From positions 1 through 6,960 of the forward strand of contig CAMLMI010000249.1 in the NCBI GenBank assembly GCA_946480965.1: a stretch of 6,960 nucleotides of DNA, written 5' to 3'. Under the pieces are notes generated by a model, which made no database searches, had not been told where the DNA came from, and saw nothing but the letters and a program-made list of their open reading frames with translations. The translations under genes were made by a program, and so were the position numbers. The DNA comes from an uncultured Verrucomicrobiales bacterium. GTDB lineage: Bacteria > Verrucomicrobiota > Verrucomicrobiae > Limisphaerales > CANJSG01. Shown piece by piece: positions 6,462 through 6,960 of this stretch. Each line of letters opens with the position of its first letter. Positions within the stretch are counted from its first letter, which is position 1.

Positions 6462-6960
6462 ATGGAACGAAACCATTTGAAGATCGGACTGGTGAACTGG
6501 CTGGCGCTGCTCGTCGGCACCGGCGTCTGCTTCGGCATCTCCCGCTACGTGAACTCCGCCGCCGGCCTCGTTGCGGCGGTGCCTCTCCTGATCGGCGCGC
6601 TCGTCGCGCTGGTGAGCTGGGTCCAGATGCGGCTGGAGGAGCGCGAGCGGCTGGAGCGGCTGGAGTTCGACGAGCTGAACAAGCAGAAGGGATCGAGCGC
6701 GCTCTTCAGCGTGGACGAGGCCGACACCTTCGCCGCCCGCCAGTCCCGGGAATCGTTCGAGAAGTATTTCGTCCGCGCTTTCACCGTGCTGCTGCTGATC
6801 GGCGAGATCGCGGCGGTGGTGTTCCTCTGGCGCTGGCTGGACGGCTCCACCGGCACCGTGGTGACGGCCAAGGCCGGCGTCGGCATGGCCGTGCTCGGCA
6901 TCGTGGCGCTGCTGTCGTTCCTGCTCGGCAAATACGCGGCGGGCGTGGCGCGTTTGAACG
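6462..6960 (+). CDS. Membrane protein of unknown function, N-terminal part (runs off right edge)
   Basis: The frame from ATG 6462 is open to the end of the window, giving 166 residues beginning MERNHLKIGLVNWLALLVG. I do not recognise a named family. Four hydrophobic segments are visible: 8-27 and 33-54 form a first hairpin, and 104-124 and 138-156 a second. Between the pairs lies a hydrophilic stretch of about 50 residues, opening with a highly charged Leu/Glu/Arg run (57-76, RLEERERLERLEFDELNKQK) that could form a short coiled coil in the cytoplasm. The start codon follows the permease stop by one base with no strong ribosome binding site, so translation is probably coupled, and the two proteins likely work together or at least are made together. 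A role as a partner of the permease is inference from position only. The total length and C-terminal domains cannot be seen. Confidence 0.75.
   Translation, partial: MERNHLKIGLVNWLALLVGTGVCFGISRYVNSAAGLVAAVPLLIGALVALVSWVQMRLEERERLERLEFDELNKQKGSSALFSVDEADTFAARQSRESFEKYFVRAFTVLLLIGEIAAVVFLWRWLDGSTGTVVTAKAGVGMAVLGIVALLSFLLGKYAAGVARLN

Overview
This window looks like GC-rich bacterial chromosome, most plausibly from a Verrucomicrobiota-type organism. That assignment rests on recalled resemblance of the ABC-2 permease families (the IERELR start, the EKREGTLGLLFLTDL segment, the MRQFLTIAVNAFMEL start) and on high GC in third codon positions. It is inference, with no database comparison behind it. 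No mobile element, CRISPR array, tRNA or rRNA was recognised.

Layout. (1) Bases 1-1611, plus strand: the C-terminal part of a patatin-like phospholipase whose 5' end lies outside the window. (2) Bases 1612-1886: a convergent intergenic region with a good rho-independent terminator (1794-1839) for the plus-strand gene. (3) Bases 5238 down to 1887, minus strand: two adjacent ABC-2 permease genes, 10 bases apart, in the order 5238-3547 then 3536-1887. Each protein appears to be two permease halves fused in tandem. (4) Bases 5239-5494: the divergent intergenic region, with a candidate promoter for the rightward genes. (5) Bases 5495-6460, plus strand: a third ABC-2 permease, one half-unit long. 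It is followed after a single base by a gene for a four-helix membrane protein of unknown function, which runs off the right edge.

How the genes fit together. Three permease genes of related type flank one divergent control region, and no ATP-binding subunit is encoded here. The leftward operon is closed at both ends by other genes, so its ATPase must be encoded elsewhere. The rightward operon could still carry one beyond base 6960. The permeases would form membrane channels driven by a cytoplasmic ATPase; the cargo cannot be read from the sequence. The patatin gene is convergent and probably unrelated in function.

The most useful observations are the internal duplication in both large permeases, the missing ATPase, the membrane segment near the patatin active-site domain, and a very long false antisense reading frame that could mislead automatic annotation. 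I do not see a clearly new biological system here.
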